Below, one piece after another: positions 1 to 8,747 of a DNA stretch of 64,000 nucleotides; the first letter of the stretch is position 1; each line of letters opens with the position of its first letter. The stretch is from CAZRGV01 sp964599655 (GTDB lineage: Bacteria > Planctomycetota > Planctomycetia > Isosphaerales > Isosphaeraceae), in contig CAZRGV010000001.1 in the NCBI GenBank assembly GCA_964599655.1, positions 122,189 through 186,188 on the forward strand, given 5' to 3'. The notes beneath the pieces are model-generated. The model saw nothing but the letters and a program-made list of their open reading frames with translations. It was not told the origin of the DNA and made no database searches. Both the position numbers and the translations under genes were made by a program.

Positions 1-510
1 AAGGTCATTCCGCGTCGGGAGTCGCGGCTTACCGCGGAGGCGGAGACACGGTCGTTCGCGGCTGAACATTTTGTCCTGGCCCGGATCGAGTATCCCGAAG
101 GCCCCTTGACGATGAAGCGAAAAATCGAGCCGGACGAAATCGCGACTCCATCGCGCGAGTTGGAGAATCCGCAACGGTCGAACGAGCCGACCTCGGGCAT
201 CTTGATCTATATCAAGCCGTCGTTCACCTCGGACGAAGACGCCGACCTTCTGGGCTACTGGGCCGAGCATCCGGAGTTTCCCCACGACCCAACGAGCGAC
301 CAATTTTACGATGCCGACAAGTTCGAGGTGTATCGTCGGCTCGGCGACCATATCGGTAACCGCCTCTGCGAGGCGCTGGCGAAGCTCAAGAGCGATCATC
401 CTGACCTACATGAAGTCCTGAAGCACTGGCCTCCGGAGTCGAAACCCCTTCCGGTGGAGGGAATCGCTCGTCGACGCTCAACCACCAAGTCTTCGCACGA
501 GCCTCGGTGA
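1..510 (+). CDS. C-terminal part of a patatin-like phospholipase family protein (truncated by window start)
   Basis: The frame is open from base 1 to the stop at 508-510, so this is the tail of a gene that begins outside the window. An internal ATG at 112 gives a 132-residue product, but codons before it also look coding. The stretch reading GILIYIKPSFTSDEDADLL followed by HPEFPHDPTSDQFYDADKFE resembles the conserved C-terminal region of large bacterial patatin-like proteins (IKPS..GDE, HP.FPH..T.DQFFDE.QFE). In that family the Ser-Asp lipase dyad lies upstream and would be outside the window, so catalytic competence cannot be judged. The last residues overlap the upstream part of the next open frame. 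The family call rests on motif memory only. Confidence 0.55.
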   Translation, partial: KVIPRRESRLTAEAETRSFAAEHFVLARIEYPEGPLTMKRKIEPDEIATPSRELENPQRSNEPTSGILIYIKPSFTSDEDADLLGYWAEHPEFPHDPTSDQFYDADKFEVYRRLGDHIGNRLCEALAKLKSDHPDLHEVLKHWPPESKPLPVEGIARRRSTTKSSHEPR

Positions 511-683
511 CGATCCGTTCGGGAGACTCCGATCCGGTTCTCGCGAGAACCAGGTCGGCGCGCCTTGTATCTGCCATCGATACGGGAATCCCGTCCCCTT
601 ACAATGAGTCAGGGATGCCCGTCGGCCTTGGGCGGAAATCCACCGAGGTGGCAGACATAGGGCGGTCCTGGGAGGAATGGGGT

Positions 684-1484
684 TTGACGGATCTCGAATC
701 GCGAACAGCTCGACGACTGATCTTCCTCGGGACCGGTACATCCACGGGGGTACCGGCGATCGGATGCGATTGCCAGGTTTGTACTTCGGACGACCCGCGC
801 AACCGTCGCACGCGGCCCAGCGTACTCCTGGAACTCCCGAAGGGAAACCTTCTCGTCGACACCACGCCCGAGATGCGCTTGCAGCTCTTGCGAGAGCGGA
901 TCGGGAAGGTCCACGCGATCGCCTACACGCATGCCCACGCGGATCACCTTTTCGGCCTCGACGATGCCAGGCTGTTCCCTCGAGCCATTGGTGGTCCGGT
1001 GCCGGTGTACTGTGAAGCCGAGGTCGAGCAATCGATCCGAACGGTTTTTCATTACGCCTTTAGCGACCAGGCGCAACGGATTCCCTCGGGCGGGGTTCCA
1101 CAGCTTCGATTCGAGCGGATCGAGCCGGGTGTGTCGTTTTCCTTGCTTGGTCAGACGATCGTGCCCCTACGCCTCGAACACGGCAAGTTCCGAGTCCTCG
1201 GATTCCGGGTGGGAGACCTCGCGTACTGTACCGATGTGTCGAGGATTCCCGAGCAAAGCTGGCCGTTGCTCGAGGGCCTGAAGGTTCTCATCCTGGACGC
1301 GCTGAGGCTCGAGCCGCATCCGACGCACTTCAACCTGGAACAGGCTCTGGAGGTCGTGGACCGGTTGCGACCGGCTCGGACCTACCTGACGCATCTCTCG
1401 CACGGCTTCGACCATGGCCCGACGGAGTCTCGCTTGCCCACGGGTGTGTCTTTGGCCTACGATGGCCTCGCCCTGACGTTCTGA
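684..1484 (+). CDS. MBL-fold metallohydrolase (PhnP/RNase Z-like subgroup)
   Basis: The protein is a metallo-beta-lactamase-fold hydrolase. It begins with the strand LIFLGTGTSTGVPAIGCDC, and a short Cys-containing insert follows, as in PhnP-type cyclic phosphodiesterases. The metal-binding signature THAHADHLFGLDD holds the HxHxDH ligands, and further ligands are in YCTDVS and near the C-terminus (THLSHG). I chose the TTG at 684 because GGGAGG lies 8-14 bases upstream and family homology starts right after it; the frame is open back to 507, with an ATG at 615 as an alternative. The product is about 266 aa. Substrate is unknown; phosphodiesterase activity is inferred from the fold. Confidence 0.85.
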   Translation: MTDLESRTARRLIFLGTGTSTGVPAIGCDCQVCTSDDPRNRRTRPSVLLELPKGNLLVDTTPEMRLQLLRERIGKVHAIAYTHAHADHLFGLDDARLFPRAIGGPVPVYCEAEVEQSIRTVFHYAFSDQAQRIPSGGVPQLRFERIEPGVSFSLLGQTIVPLRLEHGKFRVLGFRVGDLAYCTDVSRIPEQSWPLLEGLKVLILDALRLEPHPTHFNLEQALEVVDRLRPARTYLTHLSHGFDHGPTESRLPTGVSLAYDGLALTF

Positions 1485-1520
1485 TCAAAGCCCGAACCTA
1501 CTCCGGGGGAGCCGTCGCGA

Positions 1521-2945
1521 ATGTCACCCGACCCGGACCTTGTCGCCCGGCTGGAAAAACACGGCCAACGGCACTTGCTCCGCTTCTGGGACAGTCTTCA
1601 GGACGAGGACCAGGAACGACTGATCGCCGAGATCCAATCGATCGATTTCGATCACCTGCGCGCCCTGACCGACCAACTCCTGGCGCAGGAGTCGCCGCAC
1701 GCTCCGCCGCCGGATGCGGTTCACCCGGTCGAGGTCCGCCGCTTGCCGAGGACCGACGGCGAGCGTGTGGCGAGGCGGCACGCCGCCGAACTCGGGGAGA
1801 ACGCCCTAGCGGCTGGCGAGGTGGCCGTGGTCGTGGTCGCCGGAGGGCAGGGGACCCGTCTGGGCTTCGACGGTCCCAAGGGCACCTATCCGATCGGACC
1901 GGTTTCGGCGGCAAGCCTGTTCCAGATCCACGCGGAGAAAGTCGTGGCCCTCGGACGACGGCACGGGCGGTCGATTCCCTTCTACGTCATGACCAGCCCT
2001 GACAACGACGAGGCCACCCGCCGGTTCTTCGGCGAGAACCAGAACTTCGGCCTCGAACACGTGCGATTCTTCGTGCAGGGCCAAATGCCGGCCGTTGACC
2101 GTCGAACGGGCAAGGTGCTGCTGGCCGAAAAAGGGCGGATTGCCATGAGTCCCGACGGCCACGGTGGTACCCTCAAGGCGCTGGCGGCTCCAGGACGCGA
2201 CGGCGCTCCGAGTTGCCTCGACGAGATGCGAGAGCAGGGTATCCGCACGATCTTCTACTTCCAGGTCGATAACCCCCTGGTTCAGATCGCCGATCCTGCC
2301 TTTATCGGCCTTCACCGTCAGGCCGATGCCGAAGTCTCGTTCAAGGTGGTGGAAAAAATGCGGCCCGAGGAGAAGGTCGGTGTGGTGGTCGAGATCGACG
2401 GTCGGCCGCAAGTGATTGAATATTCGGACCTTCCGGCAGAGCTGGCGGAACGTCGAGAGCCGGACGGAAGCCTTCAACTTTGGGCCGGAAGCATCGCCAT
2501 CCATCTGTTCGAGCGGTCGTTCATCGAGCGGATCGTTCGAGAGGCGAAGCTCCCCTTCCATCGGGCGCTGAAGAAGGTCCGCCACATCGACTGCGATGGG
2601 CAACCGATCGATCCCACCGAGCCGAACGCGGTCAAGTTCGAGACGTTCATCTTTGACACCCTGCCGCTTGCCGAGCGCTGGGAACTTGTCGAGACCGACC
2701 GCGCGGTTGAATTCGAGCCCTTGAAGAACGCGACCGGACCGGACTCGCCGGCCTCGGTGCGGCAACGCATGAGCGATCTGTTCGGCGGCTGGCTTGAAGG
2801 GGCGGGCGTCTCCGTTCCTCGACGCTCCGATGGCTCGGTTCCCTTCGGCATCGAGATCAGCCCGCTTTTCGCGCTCGACGCCGCCGAACTGAAATCGAAG
2901 CTCCCCCCGAAACTGGTCGTCGAAGGGCCGATCTACCTCAGATGA
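1521..2945 (+). CDS. UDPGP-family UTP-dependent sugar-1-phosphate uridylyltransferase (UDP-GlcNAc pyrophosphorylase type)
   Basis: This 474-aa cytosolic enzyme should transfer UMP from UTP to a sugar 1-phosphate, most likely N-acetylglucosamine 1-phosphate. The nucleotide-binding signature VVVVAGGQGTRLGFDGPKGT lies near residues 95-115. Other family blocks are PFYVMTSPDND, the uridine-binding SPDGHGGTLKAL, FYFQVDNPLVQIADPAFIG and the late WAGSIAIHLF. The overall layout matches the eukaryote-type UAP1/AGX family (PF01704) rather than bacterial GlmU. UDP-glucose or another hexosamine as substrate is possible. It lies 36 bases after the MBL gene and is followed by manC, so nucleotide-sugar synthesis seems a local theme. 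Confidence 0.88.
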   Translation: MSPDPDLVARLEKHGQRHLLRFWDSLQDEDQERLIAEIQSIDFDHLRALTDQLLAQESPHAPPPDAVHPVEVRRLPRTDGERVARRHAAELGENALAAGEVAVVVVAGGQGTRLGFDGPKGTYPIGPVSAASLFQIHAEKVVALGRRHGRSIPFYVMTSPDNDEATRRFFGENQNFGLEHVRFFVQGQMPAVDRRTGKVLLAEKGRIAMSPDGHGGTLKALAAPGRDGAPSCLDEMREQGIRTIFYFQVDNPLVQIADPAFIGLHRQADAEVSFKVVEKMRPEEKVGVVVEIDGRPQVIEYSDLPAELAERREPDGSLQLWAGSIAIHLFERSFIERIVREAKLPFHRALKKVRHIDCDGQPIDPTEPNAVKFETFIFDTLPLAERWELVETDRAVEFEPLKNATGPDSPASVRQRMSDLFGGWLEGAGVSVPRRSDGSVPFGIEISPLFALDAAELKSKLPPKLVVEGPIYLR

Positions 2946-3117
2946 GTTCCTTGCACGCTCTCCAGTCGCTCGTTGAATGACCCATCGACACGATCGTGGT
3001 GCCTGGACGACGGAATGCGTGCGAAGTTCGGCTTTGTTGTGATATCGTAGGCAGCCAGTCGGTCCGGGGAGAATTCCGACCTCCCCGATCCTCCTTCACG
3101 AAAACGGACCTTCGCTT

Positions 3118-4197
3118 ATGCTTCACGCCGTCGTGATGGCCGGTGGCAGCGGTACCCGGTTCTGGCCCAAGAGCCGCCGCAACCGACCCAAGCAACTGCT
3201 CCGGCTCGTTGGTGATTCGACGATGCTCCAGCAGACCGTGGCACGTCTCGGGTCGCTGGTTCCGCCGGAGCGCATCCTCGTCGTCACGGGGGCCGATCAG
3301 GCGGAGGCGATCCGCGAGCAGCTTCCGAACGTGCCTGCCTCGAACATCGTCGCCGAGCCCTGTCCGAGAGACACGGCACCTTGCGTCGGGCTGGCCGCCT
3401 CGATCATCGCGAAGAAAGACCCGAATGCCATCATGATCGTGATGCCGGCCGACCATGTGATCGAGCCGCCCGATCTCTTTCAGAGGACCGTCCGAGCGGC
3501 CGTTTCGGTGATCGAGGAGGATCCGAGCGCCTTCGTAACCTTCGGGATCAAGCCGACACGCCCCGAGACGGGTTACGGCTACATCGAGCGCGGCGAGAAA
3601 CTCGGCGATCCTGAGGGGATCGCCATGCACCGAGTCATGCAGTTTCGGGAGAAGCCTGACCGTCAAACCGCCGAGCGGTTCCTGGCCGAAGGCCGATTCG
3701 CCTGGAATTCGGGGATTTTCCTTTGGCGGGCCACGGCGATTCTCGACGCGCTAGCCACCCACCGACCCGCGCTGGCCGCCGCGCTCGGACGGGTCGCCAA
3801 CATGCTCGGCTCGCCGCTCGAGGCCGAGACGCTGGCGCTCGAGTTTCCTCGGATGGAGAAGATCCCGATTGACAAGGCCGTCATGGAGAAAGCGAACAAC
3901 GTTCGCGTGCTCGAGGTCCTCTACAACTGGAGCGATGTCGGCGACTGGCGATCGCTGGCCGAGCTCTTGCCCCAGGACGCCAGCGGCAACACGGTTCAAG
4001 GGCCGGTCCGACTGGTGGATACCAAGAGAACGATCGTCGTTTCGGACGACGGCGGGTTGATCGCCACTTTGGGCGTTGAGGATCTCGTCGTGATCCAGTC
4101 TGGTGGCGCGACGTTGGTTGCTCGCAAGGATCAGCTCGACCGGCTCAAGTCACTGGTTGAAGGGCTGAAGGACGCCGGCCTTGGAGAGTACCTCTAG
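3118..4197 (+). CDS. manC: mannose-1-phosphate guanylyltransferase
   Basis: This 359-aa enzyme makes GDP-mannose from GTP and mannose 1-phosphate, feeding polysaccharide and glycoconjugate synthesis in the cytosol. The N-terminus reads VVMAGGSGTRFWPKSRRNRP, the nucleotidyltransferase signature, followed by KQLL. Later blocks include the EPCPRDTAP nucleotide-sugar loop, MPADHVI, the ETGYGYIERG substrate loop, FREKPD, WNSGIFLWRA and NWSDVGDW. It stops before the cupin phosphomannose-isomerase domain found in the long bifunctional forms, so it is the short monofunctional type. A gap of about 170 bases separates it from the upstream pyrophosphorylase, so it may have its own promoter. Confidence 0.93.
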   Translation: MLHAVVMAGGSGTRFWPKSRRNRPKQLLRLVGDSTMLQQTVARLGSLVPPERILVVTGADQAEAIREQLPNVPASNIVAEPCPRDTAPCVGLAASIIAKKDPNAIMIVMPADHVIEPPDLFQRTVRAAVSVIEEDPSAFVTFGIKPTRPETGYGYIERGEKLGDPEGIAMHRVMQFREKPDRQTAERFLAEGRFAWNSGIFLWRATAILDALATHRPALAAALGRVANMLGSPLEAETLALEFPRMEKIPIDKAVMEKANNVRVLEVLYNWSDVGDWRSLAELLPQDASGNTVQGPVRLVDTKRTIVVSDDGGLIATLGVEDLVVIQSGGATLVARKDQLDRLKSLVEGLKDAGLGEYL

Positions 4198-4229
4198 CTC
4201 GTTTCGGGATCCGATCGAGAACTCGGACC

Positions 4230-4703
4230 ATGGGACGCATCCTCGGCCTCGACTTCGGACTTCGCCGTATTGGCGCGGCTCTCAGCGACCCGAGGCGTCT
4301 GATCGCCACGCCGCTGGAGGTCTTCGAGCGTCGGGACGCGTCCCAGGAGGCAAGGCACTATCGCGACTTGATCCGCGAGGAAGACGTGGATCGAATCGTC
4401 GTGGGACTGCCTCTGCACACGAGCGGTCGAGAAAGCGAGCTTAGCCGCCAGGCCCGCGACTGGGGGCGATGGCTCGGTGAAGTCTGCGAGGTTCCCGTGG
4501 CGTTCTTCGACGAACGCTACTCGACCGTGGAGGCCGAGGCGATCTTGCGAGAGTCGGGCCTGAAGGCGCGCCGTCGAAAGGAGCGCCGCGACATGCTCGC
4601 CGCCCAGATCCTGCTGCAAAGTTACCTCGACGCCGGATGTCCCGAGGGTGAACCTCCCGCGAGTCCCCTCGCCGACGCACCGGAACTTCCTGAAGAATCA
4701 TGA
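4230..4703 (+). CDS. ruvX: Holliday junction resolvase-like protein RuvX/YqgF
   Basis: This 157-aa RNase H-fold protein belongs to the YqgF/RuvX family, linked to 16S rRNA 5'-end processing and Holliday-junction-like nuclease activity. The start reads MGRILGLDFGLRRIGAALSD, giving the first catalytic Asp in the GLDFG motif. IVVGLPLHTSGRESE matches the usual VGLP.N.dG segment and FFDERYSTVEAEAIL matches the DER.ST motif with the second acidic pair. The C-terminus carries an acidic, proline-rich tail beyond the family core. It starts 32 bases after manC and its stop overlaps the next start (ATGA), so translation of the two is probably coupled. Confidence 0.93.
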   Translation: MGRILGLDFGLRRIGAALSDPRRLIATPLEVFERRDASQEARHYRDLIREEDVDRIVVGLPLHTSGRESELSRQARDWGRWLGEVCEVPVAFFDERYSTVEAEAILRESGLKARRRKERRDMLAAQILLQSYLDAGCPEGEPPASPLADAPELPEES

Positions 4704-5569
4704 AAACCCTGATTATCGGATACGGTTATCTTGGTTCGCGGGTGGCCGGCTTGCTTCGAGAACAGGGCGATACAGTGTTCGGCACGACGAGATCTCTGGA
4801 ACGAGCCCGGTCGCTGGAGGGGAAGGGGATCGTGCCAGTGCTCGCTGACGTGCTCCAGCCGGAGACCCTCACGGCGTTTCCACAGGTCGATCGGATGCTC
4901 TACGCCGTCGGATTCGATCGCTCGTCGGGACGGACGATGCGAGAGGTTTACGTCGAAGGGCTTCGAAACGTGCTCGATCATCACGAACGATGGTCCGGGC
5001 GTTGGGTTTACGCCAGCTCGACGGGTGTTTACGGGCAAAGCCAGGGCGAGTGGGTCGATGAGGACTCGCCAACCGAGCCGAGCAGCGTTTCTGGGCAGGT
5101 CTGCCTCGACGCCGAACAACTGGCCCTGAGCACCCAGGGCAGTGCCGCCACAATCCTGCGATTCTCCGGGCTATACGGACCGGGCCGGCTCTTGCGGAAG
5201 GGCTCGCTACTCGGTGGCGAGCCGATCGTCGGGAACCCCAACGCCTACCTCAACCTGATTCACGTCGACGACGCGGCGCTGGCCTCGATCAGGGCCCTCG
5301 ACCATGGGAAACCTGGACGCCTCTACCTCGTCTCGGATGACCGACCGGTCCCTCGTCGCGAGTTCTACGAGTTGCTCGCGCATGAACTCGGAGCCCCAAG
5401 GCCTCGCTTCGTTCCCTTGAGTCCCGAAAGCCACGGAACGGGGCGTGACACCTCGAACCGTCGAGTTTGCAATCAGAGGATAAAATCCGAGCTTGGCGTT
5501 TTCCCGCGCTTTCCCGACATCACGACCGGAGTCCCGTCAGCGGTCGCAGCCGAATGGGGACGCGGATGA
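4700..5569 (+). CDS. NAD(P)-binding SDR-family epimerase/dehydratase (YeeZ-like)
   Basis: The 289-aa protein has an N-terminal Rossmann fold: MKTLIIGYGYLGSRVAGLL carries the GxGxxG dinucleotide loop. VYASSTGVYG is the S-x-TGVYG strand of extended SDR proteins. The usual YxxxK is not obvious; the following segment reads VCLDAEQLAL, as in atypical SDRs of the YeeZ group. RFSGLYGPGR and NLIHVDDAAL are conserved downstream blocks. Its start overlaps the stop of ruvX in ATGA, indicating one transcript with it. The substrate is unknown. The gene converges on clpS. Confidence 0.85.
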   Translation: MKTLIIGYGYLGSRVAGLLREQGDTVFGTTRSLERARSLEGKGIVPVLADVLQPETLTAFPQVDRMLYAVGFDRSSGRTMREVYVEGLRNVLDHHERWSGRWVYASSTGVYGQSQGEWVDEDSPTEPSSVSGQVCLDAEQLALSTQGSAATILRFSGLYGPGRLLRKGSLLGGEPIVGNPNAYLNLIHVDDAALASIRALDHGKPGRLYLVSDDRPVPRREFYELLAHELGAPRPRFVPLSPESHGTGRDTSNRRVCNQRIKSELGVFPRFPDITTGVPSAVAAEWGRG

Positions 5570-5617
5570 CCTTCCTCGGGCAAAGGTATGAGAACCGGAA
5601 ACACGCTGGGAACAAGA

Positions 5618-5653
5618 TCGACCCGGATCCCGCTCCAAGGATTTCCGGGTCGA
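5618..5653. terminator. Inverted repeat between convergent genes, possible bidirectional terminator
   Basis: A perfect 10-bp inverted repeat, TCGACCCGGA and TCCGGGTCGA, with a 16-base loop lies in the 106 bases between the convergent SDR and clpS genes. There is no T-run on either side, so a role as terminator is inferred from position and stem strength only. Confidence 0.45.
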
Positions 5654-5675
5654 CCTCGGGGTCTCGGCGGCCGGG

Positions 5676-6050
5676 TCATTCGGAGGGCGCAGGCTCGATG
5701 TAACAGCCCAAAGGGCCCTTGGAGATGCTCATCCGGGGGTCAGGACCGTAGGCGAGAACCTGTTCTCGCTTCAACTCGGCCTTCTCACGGTGCGTGGTGT
5801 AGACGACGGCCCGCCCGGTATTATGGATTTGCCAGGTCAAGGCCTCAGCCGTGGGTTGCGAGTGGGCGAAGAGCTTGATGAGCAACTCGATAACATATTC
5901 GAACGTGTGCTCTTCATCGTTGAGGATCACAACGTTGTAGGGCGGCTGCCGACGCGTCTCGGTCGTGACCAGGGTCTTCGACTTCGGCGCGGACATCGTG
6001 CGAACGATCGGCTCGTCTTCGCTCGGATCAAAGTCGTGGGGGTCGCTCAT
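5676..6050 (-). CDS. clpS: ATP-dependent Clp protease adaptor protein ClpS
   Basis: ClpS delivers N-degron substrates to the ClpAP protease in the cytosol. The core reads PPYNVVILNDEEHTFEYVI, with the N-D-x-x-x-T segment that forms the N-degron pocket, then the alpha-helical block HNTGRAVVYTTHREKAELKR that binds ClpA. YGPDPRMSISKGPLGCYIEP closes the fold. The N-terminal 30 residues are a flexible acidic arm, usual for the family. I prefer the ATG at 6050, which has GGAG about nine bases upstream, over a TTG at 6071. It is transcribed against the SDR gene and away from the gene at 6106. Confidence 0.93.
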   Translation of the reverse strand: MSDPHDFDPSEDEPIVRTMSAPKSKTLVTTETRRQPPYNVVILNDEEHTFEYVIELLIKLFAHSQPTAEALTWQIHNTGRAVVYTTHREKAELKREQVLAYGPDPRMSISKGPLGCYIEPAPSE

Positions 6051-6105
6051 TGAACGGCTCCGTCGTATCAATGGACCGATGAGGCGATCTCAATTAGAAT
6101 AACCC

Positions 6106-6495
6106 ATGGCCGTTGACTTCGGTAGTCGAGAGAGTTCGGGAAAACGAGAATCAGGAACTGGAATGCCCGAAAAAAGCCCAGGAGCCGTGCTTCGTCAACT
6201 TTCGCAAGCCCAGGCGGACATGAAAAAGGCCCGGCAGGCCCTCAGACTGGCCCGCAGTGGTGATGCCGATCCGCAGTCCGTCCTGCGCGTCGGTTGGGAC
6301 AGCCTTTCCAGAGCCTGCCGCGTCCTGGCCGAGGTTCCGCTCGATGCCGCCACGGATGCCGTCTTGACCAAGCAACTGGCCGTGCAGCGCTATGCCACGG
6401 CGCTCCTTGTACGGTTGCGCCGCCTTGTGCGAAACGAACCCGAGGCCCTCNNNNNNNNNNAAGGATTCGACGACGAATTCGAGGACGAAGCGTAA
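6106..6495 (+). CDS. Hypothetical protein, helical, interrupted by an assembly gap
   Basis: A small protein of about 129 aa with an N-terminal low-complexity segment. A helical, Ala/Arg-rich middle follows (LRQLSQAQADMKKARQALRL and VLTKQLAVQRYATALL). Ten N at 6451-6460 fall before the acidic C-terminus GFDDEFEDEA, so the true length near the end is unknown. An alternative start at ATG 6163 (MPEKSPG) would remove the low-complexity leader. I recognise no family. The stop codon TAA is immediately followed by the ATG of the rRNA methyltransferase gene, so the two are probably cotranscribed. Confidence 0.55.
   Translation: MAVDFGSRESSGKRESGTGMPEKSPGAVLRQLSQAQADMKKARQALRLARSGDADPQSVLRVGWDSLSRACRVLAEVPLDAATDAVLTKQLAVQRYATALLVRLRRLVRNEPEALXXXXGFDDEFEDEA
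6451..6460. other. Assembly gap (10 N)
   Basis: Ten unknown bases inside the small gene at 6106-6495. The frame is retained on both sides only if the true missing length keeps the frame. Confidence 0.99.
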
Positions 6496-7806
6496 ATGCC
6501 CGCGCGACCTCGACCCAGACCGCAACGGACCGTGCCACCCGCCCCGATCGTCGTGCCGGATCGTTCGCTGGAACCCCCCGTGAACTTGCCTACTGTGTCG
6601 ATCCGGTCGGCCGGGCATCATCCGTTTGTCTACAAGAAGATGGTGGCCGGTCCCGTCGGTTCCCCGAGACCCTCGGACGGCGACCTCGTCCGGGTGATCG
6701 ACCGCGATGGCCAGCCGGTCGGTTTCGGTCTATGGAACAGCCGTTCGCAGATTGCTTTGCGCCTCCTGTCGCAAGGCACGGAACCTCCCGGACTCGACTT
6801 CTGGAGGCGACGGCTTCGGGACGCGGTTTCCCTTCGACACGATCTGCTTCGGATCCCTGAGTTCACGAACGCCTACCGGCTCTCTCATGCCGAGGCGGAC
6901 GGGCTCTCCGGGTTGATCGTCGACCGATTCGATGACGTGCTTTCGGTGGAGTGTTTTAGTCTGGGGATCTACCAACGAATTGGCCCGATTTTGGACCTGC
7001 TGGCCGAGCAGACCGGAACCAAGCATTTCCGGGTCCAGGTCGACGAACGCATCGCCCTCGCGGAGGACTTCCCTGGCCGGCCGGTCCTCAGTGCGTGCTT
7101 GCCTCCCAGCGTGACGATCCGGGAGCACGAGATCCGTTACCGGGTTCGTTTCGAAGGGTCGCACAAGACGGGCTTCTTCTGCGACCAGCGGGACAATCGG
7201 TTCCACCTGGCAAAGTTCTGCCATGACCGCGTGGTTCTCGACTGTTGCTGCTACACCGCCGGTTTCGGGCTCAATGCCTTGATTCGAGGGCGGGCGCGCG
7301 AGGTGACTTGCGTGGATCTGGATGAGAAGGCGGTGGCCCTGGCTCGGGAGAACGCCAACCTCAACCAGGTCCGGCTCGGACTGGTCCATGGCGACGTCTT
7401 CGGTTACATGCGGCAGATGGCCCTGAACCAACGGCGTTATGGCGTCGTGATTCTCGACCCTCCGAAGTTGATCCCCGGACGTACCGAGATCTCGGCCGGG
7501 AAACGGAAGTACTTCGACCTGAACGTCTTGGCCATGAATCTGGTCGAGCCAGGGGGGTTGTTGCTAACCTGCTCGTGCTCCGGTTTGCTCTCACCAGAGG
7601 AATTCCTCATCTTGCTCCGCGCAGCGGCTCGTAAGGCGGGCCGATCGGCCCGCGTGATCGGCGTCACCGGGGCGGCTCCCGACCACCCGGTCGGAATCGA
7701 TGCCCTGGAAGGCGCGTATTTGAAAGCTGTCTGGCTCGTGATGGGGGAGTCTCGGCCGGTGATTGGCCAGGAGGAAGAATCCTCCGGCATGGACGAACCA
7801 GACTGA
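6496..7806 (+). CDS. Class I SAM-dependent rRNA large-subunit methyltransferase (RlmI-like)
   Basis: This is a 436-aa protein of the RlmI/RlmK-like COG1092 family, which methylates cytosine-5 in 23S rRNA. An N-terminal PUA-like domain (about residues 45-110, SAGHHPFVYKKMV onward, with GFGLWNSRSQIALRLL) is followed by the central segment NAYRLSHAEADGLSGLIVDR, typical of the family. The Rossmann methyltransferase domain carries VLDCCCYTAGFGLNAL as motif I, VTCVDLDEKAVALARENA, and the catalytic-region motif VILDPPK near residue 320. The Cys in LLTCSCSG fits a 5-methylcytosine enzyme. The first 30 residues are Pro/Arg-rich and may not be translated if a later start is used. The exact target base is inferred from family. 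Confidence 0.88.
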   Translation: MPARPRPRPQRTVPPAPIVVPDRSLEPPVNLPTVSIRSAGHHPFVYKKMVAGPVGSPRPSDGDLVRVIDRDGQPVGFGLWNSRSQIALRLLSQGTEPPGLDFWRRRLRDAVSLRHDLLRIPEFTNAYRLSHAEADGLSGLIVDRFDDVLSVECFSLGIYQRIGPILDLLAEQTGTKHFRVQVDERIALAEDFPGRPVLSACLPPSVTIREHEIRYRVRFEGSHKTGFFCDQRDNRFHLAKFCHDRVVLDCCCYTAGFGLNALIRGRAREVTCVDLDEKAVALARENANLNQVRLGLVHGDVFGYMRQMALNQRRYGVVILDPPKLIPGRTEISAGKRKYFDLNVLAMNLVEPGGLLLTCSCSGLLSPEEFLILLRAAARKAGRSARVIGVTGAAPDHPVGIDALEGAYLKAVWLVMGESRPVIGQEEESSGMDEPD

Positions 7807-8053
7807 ATGGGGCACGAACGGAGGACGCCCGGAGTCCGAATCAGTACGCGGAGTCCCGACCGGGACGTGCCAAGTGACCCGATCACGGCCGGATCGACGC
7901 CTTCGATCGCCACCCTGCCGATTTCCCGGATGTGTTTCTCATGAGGTGTTTTCTTTGCTCGACGACGTCTTTTGAAGTCCGTCGAACTCGCTTACGATGT
8001 GGGCCGCCGTCGTCGATGTTCCGGAATCTCGATTCTTCGTGGGGAAGCAGCAC

Positions 8054-8725
8054 GTGCCGAGTCTGACCGTCGAGAATTACGTCAAGACGATCTACCTGAT
8101 CTCGGCGCACTCATTATCGAGCGAGTCGGTCTCGACGGGTGAGCTCGCGCAGGCCCTCTCGGTTTCTCCAGGGACGGTCACGGGGATGCTCAAGACCCTC
8201 TCGGAAGCCAGCCTAGCGACGTACACACCCTACGAAGGCGCCCGGCTCACTCCGGCGGGTCAACGTTTGGCCCTCGCGGTTCTAAGGCGGCACCGGCTTC
8301 TTGAGCTTTTTCTCTCGCAGACACTTGACATGCCCTGGGACGAGGTCCACGAAGAGGCCGAGCACCTGGAGCACGCCGTCTCCGACCGCCTGGTCGATCG
8401 GATCGACGATTTCCTCGGACATCCGACCGTCGACCCGCACGGAGACCCGATCCCTCGCGCCGACGGATCGCTTCCCGAGCCGAAGGGACAGCCCCTCTCG
8501 GAACTGGTTCCAGGACGGAGGTTTCGACTGGTCCGTGTGGTCGATCAGGACCCGGCCTTCCTGCGATACCTGTCGGAATGTGGCCTCGACCTGGGCACCG
8601 AAGGGCAACTGACCGAAAATCGCCCCGAGGCCGGTGCCTTGATTCTCCGGGTCGGCGATCGCGCGGTGGCGCTCGGACACGCCGCCGCCGCCAAGGTGCT
8701 GGTCGCCAGCATCGACGGCCATTGA
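8054..8725 (+). CDS. DtxR/MntR-family metal-dependent transcriptional regulator
   Basis: The N-terminal winged helix reads SLTVENYVKTIYLIS with TGELAQALSVSPGTVTGMLK as the recognition helix. A metal-binding and dimerisation domain follows (RRHRLLELFL, WDEVHEEAEHLEHAVSDRLV with the E-x-x-H ligands). The C-terminal FeoA/SH3-like domain contains PLSELVPGRRFRLVRVVD. The GTG at 8054 is preferred because GGGGAAG lies just upstream and family proteins begin at this point; an upstream ATG at 7997 is in frame. Length is about 223 aa. In this family Mn or Fe binding drives repression of metal-uptake genes; no transporter gene is next to it. Confidence 0.9.
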   Translation: MPSLTVENYVKTIYLISAHSLSSESVSTGELAQALSVSPGTVTGMLKTLSEASLATYTPYEGARLTPAGQRLALAVLRRHRLLELFLSQTLDMPWDEVHEEAEHLEHAVSDRLVDRIDDFLGHPTVDPHGDPIPRADGSLPEPKGQPLSELVPGRRFRLVRVVDQDPAFLRYLSECGLDLGTEGQLTENRPEAGALILRVGDRAVALGHAAAAKVLVASIDGH

Positions 8726-8747
8726 TCGAACATCGTGATCGCCCGGT